This document shows, one piece after another, positions 13,618 through 15,635 of a DNA stretch of 15,635 bases. This stretch comes from Mediterranea massiliensis (GTDB lineage: Bacteria > Bacteroidota > Bacteroidia > Bacteroidales > Bacteroidaceae), in the NCBI GenBank assembly GCA_958402075.1, contig CATXSD010000059.1, positions 1 to 15,635 on the forward strand. The letters are read 5' to 3'. Both the position numbers and the translations under genes were made by a program. Position 1 is the stretch's first letter; the number at the start of each line of letters is the position of its first letter. Under the pieces are notes generated by a model. It saw only the letters and a list, made by a program, of their open reading frames with translations, ran no database searches and had not been told where the DNA came from.

Positions 13618-14934
13618 ATGGCAACAAAAGAGTATTTTCCTGGCATAGGAAAGATTAAGTTTGAAGGTAAAGAAAGTAAGAATCCCCTGGCGTTCCGCTA
13701 CTACGACGCCGACAAGATGATCATGGGCAAGAAGATGAGCGAATGGCTGAAGTTCGCCATGGCCTGGTGGCACACGCTGTGCGCCGAGGGTGGCGACCAG
13801 TTTGGCGGCGGCACGAAGACTTTCCCGTGGAACGATTCGGCCGACCCCGTGGAGGCTGCCAGGCACAAGGTGGATGCCGGTTTCGAGTTCATGCAGAAGA
13901 TCGGTATCGAATACTACTGCTTCCACGACGTGGACCTCTGCGCCGAGGCCGACACCATCGAGGAATACGAAGCCCATCTGAAGGAAATCGTAGCCTACCT
14001 GAAGCAGAAGCAGCAGGAGACGGGCATCAAGCTGCTGTGGGGTACGGCCAATGTCTTCGGCCACAAGCGCTACATGAACGGTGCAGCCACGAACCCCGAC
14101 TTTGACGTCGTAGCCCGTGCCGCCGTGCAGATCAAGAATGCCATCGACGCCACCATCGAGCTGGGCGGGTCGAACTACGTCTTCTGGGGCGGCCGCGAGG
14201 GCTACATGAGCCTGCTCAACACCGACCAGAAGCGTGAGAAGGAACACCTGGCCACGATGCTGCGCATGGCCCGCGACTATGGCCGTGCCCGTGGCTTCAA
14301 GGGTACTTTCCTCGTGGAGCCGAAGCCTATGGAGCCCACCAAGCACCAGTATGACGTGGATACGGAAACGGTCATCGGTTTCCTTCGTGCACACGGGCTG
14401 GATAAGGATTTCAAGGTGAACATCGAGGTGAACCACGCCACCCTGGCCGGACACACTTTCGAGCACGAACTGGCTGTGGCTGTGGACAACGGCATGCTGG
14501 GTTCCATCGACGCCAACCGCGGCGACTATCAGAACGGATGGGACACCGACCAGTTTCCCATCGACAATTTCGAACTCATCCAGGCCATGATGCAGATTAT
14601 CCGCGGTGGCGGCTTCAAGGACGGCGGTACGAACTTCGATGCCAAAACGCGCCGCAACTCCACTGACCTGGAGGATATCTTCATCGCCCACATCTCAGGC
14701 ATGGATGCCATGGCCCACGCTTTGGAGAGTGCAGCCAAGCTGCTCGAGGAGTCGCCCTACCGTCAGATGTTGGCCCAGCGCTACGCTTCCTTCGACAGCG
14801 GACTTGGCAAGGAATTCGAAGACGGCAAGCTGACGCTGGAAGACATCGTGGCCTACGCCAAGCGGAACGGCGAGCCGAAGCAGATCAGCGGCAAGCAGGA
14901 GCTGTATGAAGCCATCGTCAATATGTACGTTTAA
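13618..14934 (+). CDS. xylA: Xylose isomerase
   Basis: A 438-residue class II xylose isomerase, the metal-dependent TIM-barrel enzyme that converts D-xylose to D-xylulose, the substrate of the preceding kinase. The active site is complete: FHDVD (His103, Asp106), EPKP (Glu234, Lys236), EVNH (Glu270, His273), Asp298 in DAN, Asp309 and Asp311 in WDTDQFP, and Asp341 in NFDAK. WHTLC and GGREGY (191-196) also fit. The N-terminal MATKEYFPGIGKIKFEG is the standard start of Bacteroides XylA, and this class is about 437-440 residues long. It is the second gene of the xylBA operon. Usual Bacteroides companions, a xylose permease and a NUDIX-type regulator, are not next to it. Confidence 0.98.
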   Translation: MATKEYFPGIGKIKFEGKESKNPLAFRYYDADKMIMGKKMSEWLKFAMAWWHTLCAEGGDQFGGGTKTFPWNDSADPVEAARHKVDAGFEFMQKIGIEYYCFHDVDLCAEADTIEEYEAHLKEIVAYLKQKQQETGIKLLWGTANVFGHKRYMNGAATNPDFDVVARAAVQIKNAIDATIELGGSNYVFWGGREGYMSLLNTDQKREKEHLATMLRMARDYGRARGFKGTFLVEPKPMEPTKHQYDVDTETVIGFLRAHGLDKDFKVNIEVNHATLAGHTFEHELAVAVDNGMLGSIDANRGDYQNGWDTDQFPIDNFELIQAMMQIIRGGGFKDGGTNFDAKTRRNSTDLEDIFIAHISGMDAMAHALESAAKLLEESPYRQMLAQRYASFDSGLGKEFEDGKLTLEDIVAYAKRNGEPKQISGKQELYEAIVNMYV

Positions 14935-14966
14935 ATCTTGATGACGGATTTCAGCCGTATTAGGAT

Positions 14967-15018
14967 GTCGCCCACCTTCGTCCCGCTATAGCACATGCAG
15001 CGGGATGGGGTGGGCGAC
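14967..15018 (+). terminator. Large GC-rich hairpin after xylA, probable terminator or 3' stabiliser
   Basis: GTCGCCCACC (14967-14976) pairs perfectly with GGTGGGCGAC (15009-15018). Inside, TCCCGCT (14981-14987) pairs with AGCGGGA (14999-15005) around an 11-nt loop, so 17 bp are paired with one small internal loop. No T-tract follows, so it may stop transcription inefficiently or protect the xylBA mRNA 3' end. It starts 33 bp after the stop. Confidence 0.65.
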
Positions 15019-15063
15019 AGTCGTTCAGAGGCATAGCCGGTATAAATTCACTTCATGACGTTG

Positions 15064-15146
15064 CTTCAAACGTTTTACAGTAACTCTATAAAAGCTTTAT
15101 AGTGCTTCTTTAAAGGCTTTATAGCGTTGCTTTAAATGGAGTAAAG
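15064..15146. repeat. Array C: four 17-bp dyad units at 22-bp period
   Basis: The units are CTTCAAA-CGT-TTTACAG (15064-15080, 5 of 7 arm pairs), CTATAAA-AGC-TTTATAG (15086-15102, perfect), CTTTAAA-GGC-TTTATAG (15108-15124, 6 of 7) and CTTTAAA-TGG-AGTAAAG (15130-15146, 5 of 7). Spacers are 5 bp (TAACT, TGCTT, CGTTG). Centres are at 15072, 15094, 15116 and 15138. A further decayed unit may start at 15152. The array sits between the xylA hairpin and the next promoter, about 60 bp upstream of its -7 box. Confidence 0.82.
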
Positions 15147-15204
15147 CACCGCTTCCTTCCAATAAAAAGATGCCTGCCGTCGAACCGCGTGCTGAAATAA
15201 ACCG

Positions 15205-15212
15205 TAACTTTG
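15205..15212 (+). promoter_or_regulatory. Bacteroidetes -7 box of the threonine-aldolase-like gene
   Basis: TAACTTTG lies 28 bp before the ATG at 15241, giving a leader of about 20 nt. No clear -33 element is seen. Confidence 0.6.
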
Positions 15213-15240
15213 CACCCGAGTTACTAAAAAACATCCGAAC

Positions 15241-15635
15241 ATGATACATTTTGATACCGACTATATGGAGGGCGCACATCCCGAAGTGATGCGCCGCCTG
15301 CTGGAAACCAATCTGGAGCAGACGCCCGGATATGGTTGCGACGACTATACGGTCCGTGCCAAGGACCTGATACGCGAGGCTTGCGGACAGCCGCAGGCAG
15401 CCGTGCAGTTCCTGGTGGGCGGCACGCAGACCAACGCTACCGTTATCGACGCCCTGCTGGCCCGTCACGAAGGCGTGCTGGCCGCCGAGTCGGCCCACAT
15501 CAACGTGCACGAAGCGGGTGCCATCGAGGCTTCGGGCCACAAGGTGCTCACCCTGCCTGACCATGACGGTAAGGTATTAGCCGCCGACGTGGAGGCCTAC
15601 ATCCGTAACTTCTACCGCGATGAGACCTACGAACA
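15241..15635 (+). CDS. Threonine aldolase / beta-eliminating lyase family, partial (3' end beyond window)
   Basis: The first 131 residues of a fold-type I PLP enzyme. The opening FDTDYMEGAHPEVMRRL, then QTPGYGCDDYT (27-37), FLVGGTQTN (57-65) and the ESAHINVHEAGAIEASGHK stretch match the low-specificity L-threonine aldolase/beta-eliminating lyase family. This family splits L-threonine or allo-threonine to glycine and acetaldehyde. The GGTQTN loop holds the cofactor phosphate, and the His in SAHINVHE is the usual ring-stacking residue. The PLP-binding lysine lies beyond the right edge. The start is fixed by a promoter box 28 bp upstream. It is transcribed separately from xylBA, judging by the hairpin and array between them. 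Confidence 0.9.
   Translation, partial: MIHFDTDYMEGAHPEVMRRLLETNLEQTPGYGCDDYTVRAKDLIREACGQPQAAVQFLVGGTQTNATVIDALLARHEGVLAAESAHINVHEAGAIEASGHKVLTLPDHDGKVLAADVEAYIRNFYRDETYE

Larger units (their letters stand above)
14935..15240. other. Intergenic gap after xylA
   Basis: About 306 bp without a gene. It contains a long hairpin right after xylA, palindrome array C, and the promoter box of the next gene, all listed separately. The stretch 15019-15063 shows nothing else. Confidence 0.7.

Noticed and set aside
12276..13646. A 456-codon minus-strand open frame
   Set aside because: Antisense shadow of xylB; repetitive His/Val/Gly-rich translation without domain features.
13570..14691. A 373-codon minus-strand open frame
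   Set aside because: Antisense shadow of xylA, whose complete active site is on the plus strand.

Overview
The window looks like chromosomal DNA of a gut Bacteroides or Phocaeicola (Bacteroidales). The protein families fit that lineage. Almost every transcription unit starts with the Bacteroidetes -7 box TAnnTTTG in place of a sigma70 -10 box, Shine-Dalgarno sequences are mostly absent, and two proteins begin with lipoprotein signal peptides. No RNA gene, insertion sequence, phage gene or CRISPR array was seen.

Positions 1-8400 read leftwards. From right to left this half holds fabD (malonyl-CoA:ACP transacylase), a lactonase-like propeller lipoprotein, a DUF362 ferredoxin-type protein paired with a small ECF-S-like membrane protein, a metallophosphoesterase lipoprotein overlapping a secreted barrel-like protein, and an NtrC-type response regulator followed by its sensor kinase, which the left edge cuts.

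Positions 8742-15635 read rightwards. First comes a small redox cluster (flavodoxin/FMN reductase, atypical SDR, aldo/keto reductase) followed by an AraC-family regulator whose C-terminus appears frameshifted. A near-perfect direct repeat just upstream of the cluster promoter is a candidate AraC operator. Next is the xylBA operon (xylulokinase, xylose isomerase), which turns xylose into xylulose-5-phosphate, here without an adjacent transporter or regulator. The right edge cuts a threonine-aldolase-like PLP enzyme.

The main unexplained signal is intergenic. Three gaps carry short arrays of imperfect palindromes with one geometry: a 7-nt arm, 3-nt centre, 7-nt arm and 5-nt spacer, giving a centre-to-centre period of exactly 22 bp. 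They lie at 2344-2404, 6151-6211 and 15064-15146. Each array has its own arm sequence, so the architecture is shared but the sequence is not. I do not recognise this as a named repeat family.
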